From an uncultured bacterium (lineage in GTDB: Bacteria > Bacillota > Clostridia > Lachnospirales > Lachnospiraceae): 32,709 bases of DNA. The position numbers and the translations under genes are program-made. The DNA is taken from assembly GCA_905215155.1 (NCBI GenBank), contig CAJMPJ010000039.1, positions 1 to 32,709 on the forward strand, written 5' to 3'. The notes below the pieces were generated by a model. That model was given only the letters and a program-made list of their open reading frames with translations. It was not told the DNA's origin and ran no database searches. Positions within the stretch are counted from its first letter, which is position 1. Each line of letters begins with the position of its first letter. Below are positions 7,268 to 14,383 of the stretch, in pieces.

Positions 7268-8599
7268 ATGACAAATAAATCACCAAGACTATGGAGTCTT
7301 GCAATCAGTTTCAGCATACTCGCATCCATCCCGGCTTATGGCACCGTCCCCGTTGTACAGCCTTTTCCAGGCTCTTCCGGTCAGACCTCGGAGACCACAG
7401 CCGGAACCGTTGCAGGACCGGGGGCTTCTCTGTCCGGTCAAAAGCCGGCAGAGAATTCCGCAGGAACCCAGACCCAGGAAGAAAACGGGACTGCCAACGT
7501 ATCACAGCCTCAGATTTTATCGGAAGGGGCCGTTCTTCTGGACGCTTCCACCGGAACCGTTCTCTATGGAAAGAATGCGGAAACCAGATATTATCCGGCC
7601 AGCATCACAAAGCTTATGACCGCTCTTATTGTGGCAGAAAAAGCCAGCCTTTCCGATACGGTTACATATTCAAAAACCGCCACAACCAATCTGGAGTCAG
7701 GAGCGGTAACGCTGGGACTTGTAGAAGGGGACAGGCTGACCGTGGAGCAATCCCTTTACGGCCTCATGCTGAAATCCGCCAATGAAGCCGCCAATGGTCT
7801 GGCAGAGCACGTTTCAGGCAGTATAAGTGCGTTTTGTGCACAGATGAACGCCAGGGCAAAGGAGCTTGGGTGTACCAACACCAACTTTGTCAATCCCAAT
7901 GGCCTCAATCATTCCGATCATTATACCACGCCTCATGATATGGCTCTGATTGCCAGGGCGGCATTTAACAATGATATCGTAAGAAAAGTCGCTTCAACCA
8001 CAAGCTACCAGATTCCTGCTACAAAAAAAGCAGGAGCCAGAACCGTTACCATGGGACATAAGATGCTCCATCCTTCTGATTCACGCTATTATCCTGGTGT
8101 CATTGGCGGTAAGACCGGTTATACGTCTCTTGCGGGAAATACGCTGGTCACCTGTGCGGAAAAGAACGGTGTCCGCCTGGTCGCAGTGGTGATGAAGAGC
8201 AGATCCACCCATTATTCAGATACCAAAGCCCTGTTGGATTACGGATTTGCCGTTAAGGCGGGCGCAACCAGCGTATCCTCAAATTCCTCCACCGGCTGGG
8301 AAAAGAATGGAACGAAATGGTACTATAAAAAGCAGGATGGCAGGAAGGCCAGTCAGGAATGGCTGAAGGTAGACGGAGCCGACTATTATTTTGATTCCGA
8401 CGGAACCATGGCCACCGGCTGGAGGGAGTTTCCCGGCAATGTGTGGTATTACTTCCGGTCAAGCGGCGCCCTGGCCCGTAATTACTGGGTGAAAAGCAGC
8501 GGTAAGTGGTATTATATCGGAGGAGACGGCACCATGCTGAAGAATGCGGTCACACCTGACGGATATCAGGTGGATTCCGACGGAGTATGGATTCCGTAG
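7268..8599 (+). CDS. D-alanyl-D-alanine carboxypeptidase with C-terminal cell-wall-binding repeats
   Basis: This is a secreted penicillin-binding protein of the S11 (PBP5/DacA) family that removes the terminal D-Ala of peptidoglycan stem peptides. A signal peptide occupies about residues 1-25, followed by a Ser/Thr/Gly/Pro-rich linker to about residue 80. The catalytic motifs are intact: SITK with Ser112 and Lys115, SAN at 170-172, and KTG at 282-284. Instead of the usual PBP5 C-terminal domain and amphipathic anchor, residues 343-443 carry about four to five tryptophan/tyrosine-rich repeats of the choline-binding type (GWEKNGTKWYY, DYYFDSDGTMATGW, GKWYYIGGDGTM), which should attach the enzyme to wall polymers. 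Total length is 443. The start follows AGGAGAG. It is monocistronic, closed by a strong terminator. A spore or vegetative role cannot be distinguished. Confidence 0.92.
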   Translation: MTNKSPRLWSLAISFSILASIPAYGTVPVVQPFPGSSGQTSETTAGTVAGPGASLSGQKPAENSAGTQTQEENGTANVSQPQILSEGAVLLDASTGTVLYGKNAETRYYPASITKLMTALIVAEKASLSDTVTYSKTATTNLESGAVTLGLVEGDRLTVEQSLYGLMLKSANEAANGLAEHVSGSISAFCAQMNARAKELGCTNTNFVNPNGLNHSDHYTTPHDMALIARAAFNNDIVRKVASTTSYQIPATKKAGARTVTMGHKMLHPSDSRYYPGVIGGKTGYTSLAGNTLVTCAEKNGVRLVAVVMKSRSTHYSDTKALLDYGFAVKAGATSVSSNSSTGWEKNGTKWYYKKQDGRKASQEWLKVDGADYYFDSDGTMATGWREFPGNVWYYFRSSGALARNYWVKSSGKWYYIGGDGTMLKNAVTPDGYQVDSDGVWIP

Positions 8600-8612
8600 A
8601 AGCCGTTTATGC

Positions 8613-8645
8613 ATAAAAAAAGAGCCTGAATGGCTCTTTTTTTAT
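8613..8645. terminator. Bidirectional terminator after the carboxypeptidase gene
   Basis: A stem of AGAGCC (8621-8626) with GGCTCT (8632-8637) around a 5-base loop is extended by a flanking A-run on the left and T-run on the right. It can serve this gene and the convergent XRE gene. Confidence 0.88.
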
Positions 8646-8673
8646 GTCAGATTATATCCTGGTGCAGTCAGAT

Positions 8674-8916
8674 CTATTTTGTTTCCTTCTGGATTGATTC
8701 CTCAGATACTTCACAGATATCAGCCCTGTATTCCATAATCTCTTCTACGCTGCAATCAAGAATTTTGCAGAGCATGTCAATGGTATGAGTGGATACATAG
8801 TTATTTTTCTTAAGTCTCCCGATTTGTCCCGCACTAACCTTATAATACTTGATCAGATGATACTGGCTGACATTTTTCTTTTTCATGGTCTCCCATAGTC
8901 TGTCAAAAACAATCAT
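8674..8916 (-). CDS. Small XRE/Cro-CI type helix-turn-helix regulator
   Basis: This 80-residue protein is essentially a single Cro/CI-like helix-turn-helix domain. The pattern SQYHLIKYYKVSAGQIGRL (residues 18-36) holds the two HTH helices, and the following ILDCSVEEIMEY is the typical last helix of the HTH_26 group of Firmicutes regulators. There is no effector domain. I chose the ATG at 8916 since GAGGTG precedes it by 6 bases; a GTG at 8925 would add three residues but overlaps that ribosome site. It is divergent from the small membrane protein gene and metallophosphoesterase, whose promoter it could control, and convergent with the carboxypeptidase gene. Its target is unknown. Confidence 0.8.
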   Translation of the reverse strand: MIVFDRLWETMKKKNVSQYHLIKYYKVSAGQIGRLKKNNYVSTHTIDMLCKILDCSVEEIMEYRADICEVSEESIQKETK

Positions 8917-8958
8917 ATGTGTCACCTCTAAATATTATTAAACCGTGAGTATCTGCTA

Positions 8959-8987
8959 TTGCATATTATCCATAAATGGTATATATT
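8959..8987 (+). promoter_or_regulatory. Candidate promoter for the small membrane protein/phosphoesterase unit
   Basis: TTGCAT (8959-8964) and TATATT (8982-8987) are separated by 17 bases, just before the AAAGGAGG of the small gene at 9010. It lies in the intergenic space divergent from the XRE regulator. Confidence 0.6.
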
Positions 8988-9009
8988 ATGAGAAAGGAGG
9001 TATGTACAA

Positions 9010-9228
9010 ATGAAAAAAAGCGTTTTCAATGTAATTTACTATCTGATATGTTTTTTTATTATCTGCGGTTCCATTTACCGGCTGGCGTTCACGATACCGC
9101 CGCAGCCAGGAACTCCTGGGTATAATGAGTACCTTTTCAGTACTCTTGTCATGGGTGTGGGCATCGGCCTGCTTGTGATACTGCCCAATATCGTAATTGA
9201 TTGCCAGCCGGGTGGATGGTTTTCTTAG
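9010..9228 (+). CDS. Small hypothetical membrane protein, possibly frameshifted
   Basis: I do not recognise this 72-residue protein. It has a strong ribosome binding site (AAAGGAGG, about 9 bases before the ATG) and two hydrophobic segments, residues 4-24 and about 41-61, separated by a Pro-rich extracytoplasmic-looking loop (TIPPQPGTPGYNEY). The frame ends at residue 72 shortly after the second segment. From 9203 to 9259 the next frame reads an acidic, well-behaved sequence (ASRVDGFLRLDEDGFFIV, then stop), which suggests that the true C-terminus may have been displaced by a frameshift near 9200 or by a sequencing error. It precedes the metallophosphoesterase gene by about 70 bases and probably shares its promoter. 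Confidence 0.6.
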   Translation: MKKSVFNVIYYLICFFIICGSIYRLAFTIPPQPGTPGYNEYLFSTLVMGVGIGLLVILPNIVIDCQPGGWFS

Positions 9229-9300
9229 GCTTGACGAGGACGGGTTCTTCATTGTATGATGAAAAGACAGCAGAAAAAAATTGGAAGTTGAGGAAAACAG

Positions 9301-10155
9301 ATGTTAATTGCTGTTGGAGCTTTTTGTCTGGTGATTGCTGCAGGTTTCCTGCTGCGTTCCGAATATGAAAAAGAACAGCTGTCCGAAGAACGAATGGTCA
9401 TAGAAAGCCGTAAGATCAGAAAGGATCATACGATTCTTTTCCTTTCTGATCTTCATAATCATCAGTTTGGTGAGGACAATGTAAGGCTTCTTGAAGCGGT
9501 GGACCGGATCAATCCCGATCTCATCCTGGTGGGAGGCGATATGTTAGTCAGTAAGGGAACTGCAGAAACGTCGGTTCCCTTAAAGTTAATGGAAAAACTT
9601 GCGGCTAAGTACCCTGTAATTTATGGAAACGGCAATCATGAAAACCGGATGTGCTGGGAGCGCTCCGTCTATGGCCGCCAGTATGAAACATACACAAGCC
9701 GTTTGAAACAGCTTGGAGTGACTGTTTTGGAAAACAGGACACGGCATTTCGGGGATGACATAGCAGTGGCCGGTATTGATCTGGACCCTTGCTATTACCG
9801 CAAATTCAGCCGCGAAATATTAACTCGGGAAGAGATACAAAAAAAGGTGGGAAAGGCAGACAAAGAACGGTTTCAGATCCTTCTTTGCCATTCCCCCCTT
9901 TATTTTCGTGGATGCTTGGACTGGGGAGCTGATTTGACCCTGTCCGGACACTTTCATGGAGGTACCATAAGGCTTCCCCTTCTCGGAGGCGTAATGACTC
10001 CCCAGTATCAGTTCTTTCACCCTTATTGTGCCGGTTTTTTTGAAAAGGATCATAAGTACATGATCGTCAGCCGGGGACTTGGCACCCATTCCATCAACAT
10101 ACGCTTGAACAACAAACCCCAGCTGGTAGTAGTGGATTTAAAAGCAAAAGCATGA
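9301..10155 (+). CDS. YkuE-like membrane-anchored metallophosphoesterase
   Basis: This is a calcineurin-like phosphoesterase of 284 residues with an N-terminal hydrophobic segment (residues 1-18) that probably anchors it to the membrane. The dimetal site motifs are complete and in order: SDLHN (Asp50, His52), GGDM (Asp80), GNHE (Asn112, His113), LLCHSP around residue 200, and SGHFHGG around 216-222. The family includes B. subtilis YkuE and lipid-pyrophosphate hydrolases related to LpxH; the physiological substrate in Firmicutes is not settled. The ATG is preceded by GAGGAAA. The adjacent small membrane protein gene is probably co-transcribed. Confidence 0.85.
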   Translation: MLIAVGAFCLVIAAGFLLRSEYEKEQLSEERMVIESRKIRKDHTILFLSDLHNHQFGEDNVRLLEAVDRINPDLILVGGDMLVSKGTAETSVPLKLMEKLAAKYPVIYGNGNHENRMCWERSVYGRQYETYTSRLKQLGVTVLENRTRHFGDDIAVAGIDLDPCYYRKFSREILTREEIQKKVGKADKERFQILLCHSPLYFRGCLDWGADLTLSGHFHGGTIRLPLLGGVMTPQYQFFHPYCAGFFEKDHKYMIVSRGLGTHSINIRLNNKPQLVVVDLKAKA

Positions 10156-10173
10156 TTTTGGGCCTGGCATATG

Positions 10174-10202
10174 TTTACAGATGAGGCAGGATTTGTTATA
10201 CT
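10174..10202 (+). promoter_or_regulatory. Candidate promoter of the scpA-hflX operon
   Basis: TTTACA (10174-10179), a 17-base spacer and TATACT (10197-10202), with TGT before the -10 (extended form), lie 37 bases before the scpA start. No promoter of similar quality was noticed between the five downstream genes. Confidence 0.65.
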
Positions 10203-10238
10203 AGTCCATAGTGCGTTACATATGTTTTGGAGGAAATT

Positions 10239-11063
10239 ATGGGAATCTCTTATAAACTGGATAATTTCGAGGGTCCGCTGGATCTGCTGCTTCATTTGAT
10301 TGAAAAGAATAAAGTAAATATTTATGATATTCCCATTGTGACCATTACACAGCAGTACTTAGACTATGTCAGCCATATGGAGACAGAGGATTTAAATATG
10401 GTCAGTGAATTTCTGGTCATGGCTGCAACACTGATTGACATCAAGGCGCGTATGCTTCTCCCCAAGGAAGTCAATGAGGAGGGAGAGGAAGAAGATCCCA
10501 GAGCAGAGCTGGTGGCACGTCTTCTGGAATATAAATATTATAAATACATGTCTCTGGAACTGAAGGACCGGGAGATAGGGGCAGAACGGCTGTTTTTTAA
10601 AACCTCCACGGTGCCGCCGGAAGTGGCAAAGTACGAGCCTCCGGTGGATTTAGACAAGCTCCTTGACGGACTTACCCTGGCAAGGCTTCAGGAAATATTC
10701 CGGGCGGTCACAAAGCGCAAGTCGGATCGCGTGGATCCCATCAGAAGCCGCTTTGGCAACATCCGAAAGGAATCCGTCAGTCTGGAGGATAAAATAAAAT
10801 CGGTCATGTCTTATGCCAGAAAACACCGGAAATTTTCATTTCGCAGGATGCTGGAGAGGCAGGCGGATAAGGTCGAGGTGGTAGTGACATTTTTAGCGCT
10901 TCTGGAGCTTATGAAGATCGGAAAGATCCATTTGACCCAGGAGCATTTATTTGAGGATATGTTGATCGAGACTCTGGAAGCAGAAGGCGAAGAAGGGGAG
11001 CTGGATTTGACGGATATTATGGAAGACGGAGAAGGATTCAGGGGAGAGGATACAGATGGATAA
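10239..11063 (+). CDS. scpA: Segregation and condensation protein A (kleisin)
   Basis: ScpA is the kleisin that, with ScpB, bridges the SMC ATPase heads in the bacterial condensin complex and so helps compact and separate chromosomes. The protein has 274 residues. The N-terminal signature NFEGPLDLLLHLIEKNK followed by IYDIPIVTITQQYL is diagnostic, as is the WHD-type C-terminal region (SFRRMLERQADKVEVVVTFLALLELMKIGKI). The ATG at 10239 was chosen over an in-frame TTG at 10227 because the TTG lies within the GGAGG ribosome site. Its end overlaps scpB by 8 bases. An acidic C-terminal tail of about 30 residues is present. Confidence 0.95.
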   Translation: MGISYKLDNFEGPLDLLLHLIEKNKVNIYDIPIVTITQQYLDYVSHMETEDLNMVSEFLVMAATLIDIKARMLLPKEVNEEGEEEDPRAELVARLLEYKYYKYMSLELKDREIGAERLFFKTSTVPPEVAKYEPPVDLDKLLDGLTLARLQEIFRAVTKRKSDRVDPIRSRFGNIRKESVSLEDKIKSVMSYARKHRKFSFRRMLERQADKVEVVVTFLALLELMKIGKIHLTQEHLFEDMLIETLEAEGEEGELDLTDIMEDGEGFRGEDTDG

Positions 11064-11718
11064 AGAAACTCTTTTAGAAGAAGGACCGAAGAAGATCACA
11101 AAAGAGGAAAAGATCTGGGAAGCTGCAATAGAAGCCGTCCTTTTTACCATGGGCGATTCCGTGGAACTTAGCCGTCTGGCAGCAGCCATCGGCCAGGATG
11201 AGAAGACAGCAAAAGAGGCCGTTCTCCGCCTGAAAAAACGTTACGATACGGGAAAGCGGGGGATACAGATCATTGAACTGGAAAACCGTTACCAGATGTG
11301 TACCCGCTCCGAATACTACGACCATTTGATCCGGGTGGCGGCGGCACCTAAAAAGCAGGTATTGACCGATGTCATATTAGAGACACTATCCATTATCGCT
11401 TATAAACAGCCGGTGACAAAGCTGGAGATTGAGAAGATCCGGGGGGTAAAATCCGATCATGCCGTGAATAAGCTTGTGGAATATAACCTGGTCTATGAAG
11501 TGGGACGTCTTGACGCCCCCGGACGTCCCGCATTGTTTGCGACAACAGAAGAATTTTTAAGAAGATTCGGAATCGGTTCCACGCAGAACCTGCCGGTTGC
11601 AGATCCTGTGGTTGCGGCAGAAATCCGCATGGAGGTAGAGGAGGAACTGTCTGGCAGCGGTGTTCTGATGCCGGAAGAAGAAAAAATAGAAGACGAATTT
11701 CAGGAGGAAATAACGTGA
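11056..11718 (+). CDS. scpB: Segregation and condensation protein B
   Basis: ScpB is the tandem winged-helix partner of ScpA in the SMC condensin complex; it dimerises and stabilises ScpA. The protein has 220 residues, slightly longer than the usual 190-200 because of a charged N-terminal extension of about 15 residues and an acidic C-terminal tail. The conserved core is visible as [48 protein letters not shown], and [23 protein letters not shown] near the end of the second winged helix. It is translationally coupled at both ends: 8 bases overlap with scpA and 4 with the dUTPase gene. Confidence 0.95.
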   Translation: MDKETLLEEGPKKITKEEKIWEAAIEAVLFTMGDSVELSRLAAAIGQDEKTAKEAVLRLKKRYDTGKRGIQIIELENRYQMCTRSEYYDHLIRVAAAPKKQVLTDVILETLSIIAYKQPVTKLEIEKIRGVKSDHAVNKLVEYNLVYEVGRLDAPGRPALFATTEEFLRRFGIGSTQNLPVADPVVAAEIRMEVEEELSGSGVLMPEEEKIEDEFQEEIT

Positions 11719-12152
11719 CAGGAACCATAAAGATAAAGTATTTTACAGATAAGATTGAACGCCTTTGCTATGTAGGAGGGAAATCTGACTGGATCGACCT
11801 GCGGGCGGCCGAAGAGGTGGAGATGAAAGCAGGAGAATTTCAACTGATTCCCCTGGGCATTGCCATGGAACTCCCTGCTGGTTATGAGGCCCACGTGGTT
11901 CCGAGAAGCAGTACTTTTAAAAATTACGGAGTAATTCAGACCAACAGCATGGGCATCATTGATGAGACTTACTGCGGAGACAATGACCAGTGGTTCTTTC
12001 CTGCCTATGCGCTTCGGGATACGGTAATCCACGTCAATGACAGGATCTGCCAGTTCCGTATTATGGAACACCAGCCGGCCATTGAATTTCAGGAAGTGGA
12101 CCAGCTGGTTCATGAGGACCGGGGCGGTCACGGAAGTACGGGGAAACAATGA
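11715..12152 (+). CDS. dut: Trimeric dUTP diphosphatase (YncF/YosS type)
   Basis: dUTPase hydrolyses dUTP to dUMP and pyrophosphate, keeping uracil out of DNA and supplying dTMP synthesis. The 145-residue protein contains the five family motifs: DWIDLRAAE (25-33), [10 protein letters not shown] (63-72), [15 protein letters not shown] (76-90, with catalytic Asp83), RICQFRI (110-116) and GHGSTG (138-143). The forms PRSS and [15 protein letters not shown] match the B. subtilis YncF and SP-beta YosS enzymes as I remember them rather than E. coli Dut. Motif 5 has His where many dUTPases have the lid Phe; in the Bacillus enzymes a Phe near motif 3 is reported to play that part, and WFF is kept here. 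It starts at a GTG overlapping the scpB stop, behind AGGAGG. Confidence 0.92.
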   Translation: MTGTIKIKYFTDKIERLCYVGGKSDWIDLRAAEEVEMKAGEFQLIPLGIAMELPAGYEAHVVPRSSTFKNYGVIQTNSMGIIDETYCGDNDQWFFPAYALRDTVIHVNDRICQFRIMEHQPAIEFQEVDQLVHEDRGGHGSTGKQ

Positions 12153-12186
12153 CATTCATAGCTTTTATAAAGTTGGAGATAATAGC

Positions 12187-12963
12187 ATGAGAAGGAAAAC
12201 AGGATATGCGGCGGTTGTTCTTTCGTTAAGCCTGGTGCTTTCACTGGCTGCAGGCTGCGGGGGCAGGGACAACCGGTATTCCTACCGGGAAGCCGGAATT
12301 ACAGCGCTGAATGAAGGCAATTATGAAGAGGCCATCGAATCCTTTGATAAAGCCATCAACGTCTCAAAAGGCCTGGTTGGAAAAGTGGATATGGATATAC
12401 TCAAATACCGGGCGGAGGCAGAGTATTTATCCGGCAATTATAAGGAGGCTGTCAATACTTACGACAAACTTATAAAAGCCGATGGCCGGAAACCGGAGTA
12501 TTTGTATCTGCGCTCCGTTTCAAAAGCGGAAACCGGAGATGTTAAGGGAGCACTGGAAGATTATCGGAAAAGCACAGAGCTTGATAAGGACGGAAAGGCA
12601 CCGGGAAGGCTCAATGCCCTTCTTGCCACAGGAGCTTTAATGGAAAATGGCGGGGCTGCAGATGATGCCATGTCCCTTTATCAAGAGGCGCTGCAGGCGG
12701 GAGAAAATAACGCCCGGCTGTTGAACCGTATGGGATTATGCAGTATGGCAAAAGAAGATTATGATGCGGCGGTCGGTTACTTCGAACAGGGGCTTTCAGC
12801 ACAAGACAGTGCAAAGGTACCTGAACTGCTGTTCAATCAGGCGGTTGCCAAAGAGTATCAGGGAGCGTTTAAAGAGGCTCTTGAATTGATGCAGAAGTAT
12901 GTCTCCGTTCACGGCCCGGATGAAGCGGCAGAGCGGGAGATCACATTTTTAAAAACTAGATAG
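12187..12963 (+). CDS. TPR-repeat lipoprotein
   Basis: This 258-residue protein starts with a lipoprotein signal peptide: basic residues 2-4, a hydrophobic core, and the lipobox LAAGC with Cys24. The rest is made of tetratricopeptide repeats, seen in GITALNEGNYEEAIESFDKA, AEYLSGNYKEAVNTYDKLI, RSVSKAETGDVKGALEDY, and further copies up to NQAVAKEYQGAFKEALELM near the C-terminus. Such proteins are protein-protein scaffolds on the outer face of the membrane; a specific function is not known. I chose the ATG at 12187, since TTGGAGAT precedes it and the signal peptide begins there; an open frame upstream from 12037 overlaps dut and is not credible. It is in the middle of the scpA-hflX operon. Confidence 0.85.
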   Translation: MRRKTGYAAVVLSLSLVLSLAAGCGGRDNRYSYREAGITALNEGNYEEAIESFDKAINVSKGLVGKVDMDILKYRAEAEYLSGNYKEAVNTYDKLIKADGRKPEYLYLRSVSKAETGDVKGALEDYRKSTELDKDGKAPGRLNALLATGALMENGGAADDAMSLYQEALQAGENNARLLNRMGLCSMAKEDYDAAVGYFEQGLSAQDSAKVPELLFNQAVAKEYQGAFKEALELMQKYVSVHGPDEAAEREITFLKTR

Positions 12964-12976
12964 GTTGGAAGAATCC

Positions 12977-14248
12977 ATGGCAGAACTGATCGATTTAAAA
13001 GAAGTAGAAGAAAGAGTCATTCTGGTTGCAGTCAGCACCGGAGACGGGGCAGATGCGGCAGCCTCTCTCGATGAACTGGAGGAACTTGTCAAGACCGCAG
13101 GAGCGGTCACTGCAGACAAGGTGATCCAAAACAGGGAACGGATCCATCCTGGCTCTTATCTTGGAAAAGGAAAGATTCAGGAGATCAAAGAACGTGTCTG
13201 GGAGCTTGATGCGACCGGCGTGGTCTGCGACGATGAACTGTCTCCGGCCCAGATGAGGAATCTGGAACAGGAATTGGATATAAAGGTGATGGACCGCACC
13301 ATGGTGATTCTGGATATTTTTGCTTCCAGAGCCACCACCAGAGAAGGGAAGATCCAGGTGGAACTGGCCCAGCTGCGTTACCGTTCGGCACGTTTGGTAG
13401 GACTCCGCAGTTCCTTATCCCGTCTGGGAGGCGGAATCGGAACCAGAGGACCAGGAGAGAAAAAGCTTGAGATGGACCGCCGTCTGATCCATGACCGGAT
13501 CAGTATATTGAAGGCTGAACTGGAAGATGTGAAGCGCCACCGGGAGGTTGCAAGGCAGCAGAGGGATAAAAACCATGTTCCTGTTGCAGCCATTGTAGGA
13601 TATACCAATGCCGGAAAATCCACGCTTTTAAACCGGCTGACCGATGCCGGGATCCTTGCGGAGGATAAGCTGTTTGCCACGCTGGACCCCACCACCAGGA
13701 ATTTGAACCTTCCCGGAGGCCAGCAGGTACTTTTGACGGATACCGTAGGCTTTATCCGGAAATTGCCGCATCATCTGATCGAAGCTTTTAAAAGCACTCT
13801 GGAGGAAGCCAAATACAGCGATGTGATCCTTCATGTGGTGGATGCTTCCAATCCACAGATGGATATGCAGATGTATGTGGTCTATGAAACGCTCCGTGAA
13901 CTGGGAGTCAGCGATAAGATTATGGTTACTGTGTTTAATAAAATGGATGCGGCAGACCCGGAGATCACCCTGCGCGATGTGACCTCGGATCACCAGGTAA
14001 GGATCTCTGCAAAGACCGGAGAAGGGCTTGAGGATCTATTAAACCTGTTGGAAACCATATTGAGAAACCAAAAGATCTATCTGGAAAAAACGTATTCTTA
14101 CAAAGAAGCAGGTAAAATCCAGATGATCCGCAAATACGGACAGCTCTTAACGGAAGAATACCGGGAAGACGGTATTTTTGTAAGTGCTTATGTGCCATCG
14201 GAACTTTTTGCCAGTCTGGCAGATAGTACCGATGTGATTGACGACTAA
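12977..14248 (+). CDS. hflX: Ribosome-associated GTPase HflX
   Basis: HflX is a GTPase that binds the 50S subunit and splits stalled or stressed 70S ribosomes. The 423-residue protein shows the N-terminal HflX domain (ILVAVSTGDG; HPGSYLGKGKIQEI), the glycine-rich linker RLGGGIGTRGPGEKKLE at about 149-165, then the G domain: G1 GYTNAGKST at 208-216, G3 DTVGF at 255-259 and G4 NKMD near 317. The ATG at 12977 was chosen over the TTG at 12965, since GGAAG precedes the ATG at a suitable distance. It is the last gene of the scpA operon, 13 bases after the lipoprotein gene. An inverted repeat just downstream may terminate it and also act on nrdD. Confidence 0.95.
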   Translation: MAELIDLKEVEERVILVAVSTGDGADAAASLDELEELVKTAGAVTADKVIQNRERIHPGSYLGKGKIQEIKERVWELDATGVVCDDELSPAQMRNLEQELDIKVMDRTMVILDIFASRATTREGKIQVELAQLRYRSARLVGLRSSLSRLGGGIGTRGPGEKKLEMDRRLIHDRISILKAELEDVKRHREVARQQRDKNHVPVAAIVGYTNAGKSTLLNRLTDAGILAEDKLFATLDPTTRNLNLPGGQQVLLTDTVGFIRKLPHHLIEAFKSTLEEAKYSDVILHVVDASNPQMDMQMYVVYETLRELGVSDKIMVTVFNKMDAADPEITLRDVTSDHQVRISAKTGEGLEDLLNLLETILRNQKIYLEKTYSYKEAGKIQMIRKYGQLLTEEYREDGIFVSAYVPSELFASLADSTDVIDD

Positions 14249-14250
14249 AG

Positions 14251-14305
14251 AAAACACAATATGTAGAGATGGTGTTAAAAACTAATCTACATATTGTGTT
14301 TTTAT
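14251..14305 (+). terminator. Inverted repeat after hflX, possible terminator
   Basis: A perfect 17-bp inverted repeat (arms 14251-14267 and 14286-14302) encloses an 18-base loop and runs into TTTTTATTTT. As RNA it would be a terminator for hflX, although the loop is long and the stem AT-rich. The same bases look like a pair of NrdR boxes, so the dual reading is noted. Confidence 0.6.
14254..14299 (+). promoter_or_regulatory. Candidate tandem NrdR boxes controlling nrdD
   Basis: NrdR represses ribonucleotide reductase operons by binding two boxes near ACACWATATATWGTGT that lie about three helical turns apart. Two such sequences are visible, at 14254-14269 and 14284-14299; each matches 13 of 16 positions and they start 30 bases apart. 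The second covers the -35 element of the nrdD promoter. This fits repression by steric block. The match is by eye from a remembered consensus. Confidence 0.55.
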
Positions 14306-14322
14306 TTTCGCTCTGTTATAAT
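14294..14322 (+). promoter_or_regulatory. Candidate nrdD promoter
   Basis: TTGTGT (14294-14299) and a perfect TATAAT (14317-14322) are separated by 17 bases, with TGT directly before the -10. Transcription would begin near 14329, which rules out earlier in-frame starts for nrdD. Confidence 0.7.
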
Positions 14323-14383
14323 ACCAATGTATGAAATAAATAAAGTCATTATGGGGTTCTCAAAGGAAAGGAGTTTGGTTCAA

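Noticed and set aside
12037..12186. Upstream extension of the TPR lipoprotein frame
   Set aside because: It overlaps the well-supported dUTPase gene, and the lipoprotein signal peptide begins at 12187 with a ribosome site.
14294..14383. Upstream extension of nrdD by 30 codons
   Set aside because: It would start inside the -35 element, before the predicted transcription start; a strong ribosome site and the family start MIQVVKRDGE occur at 14384.
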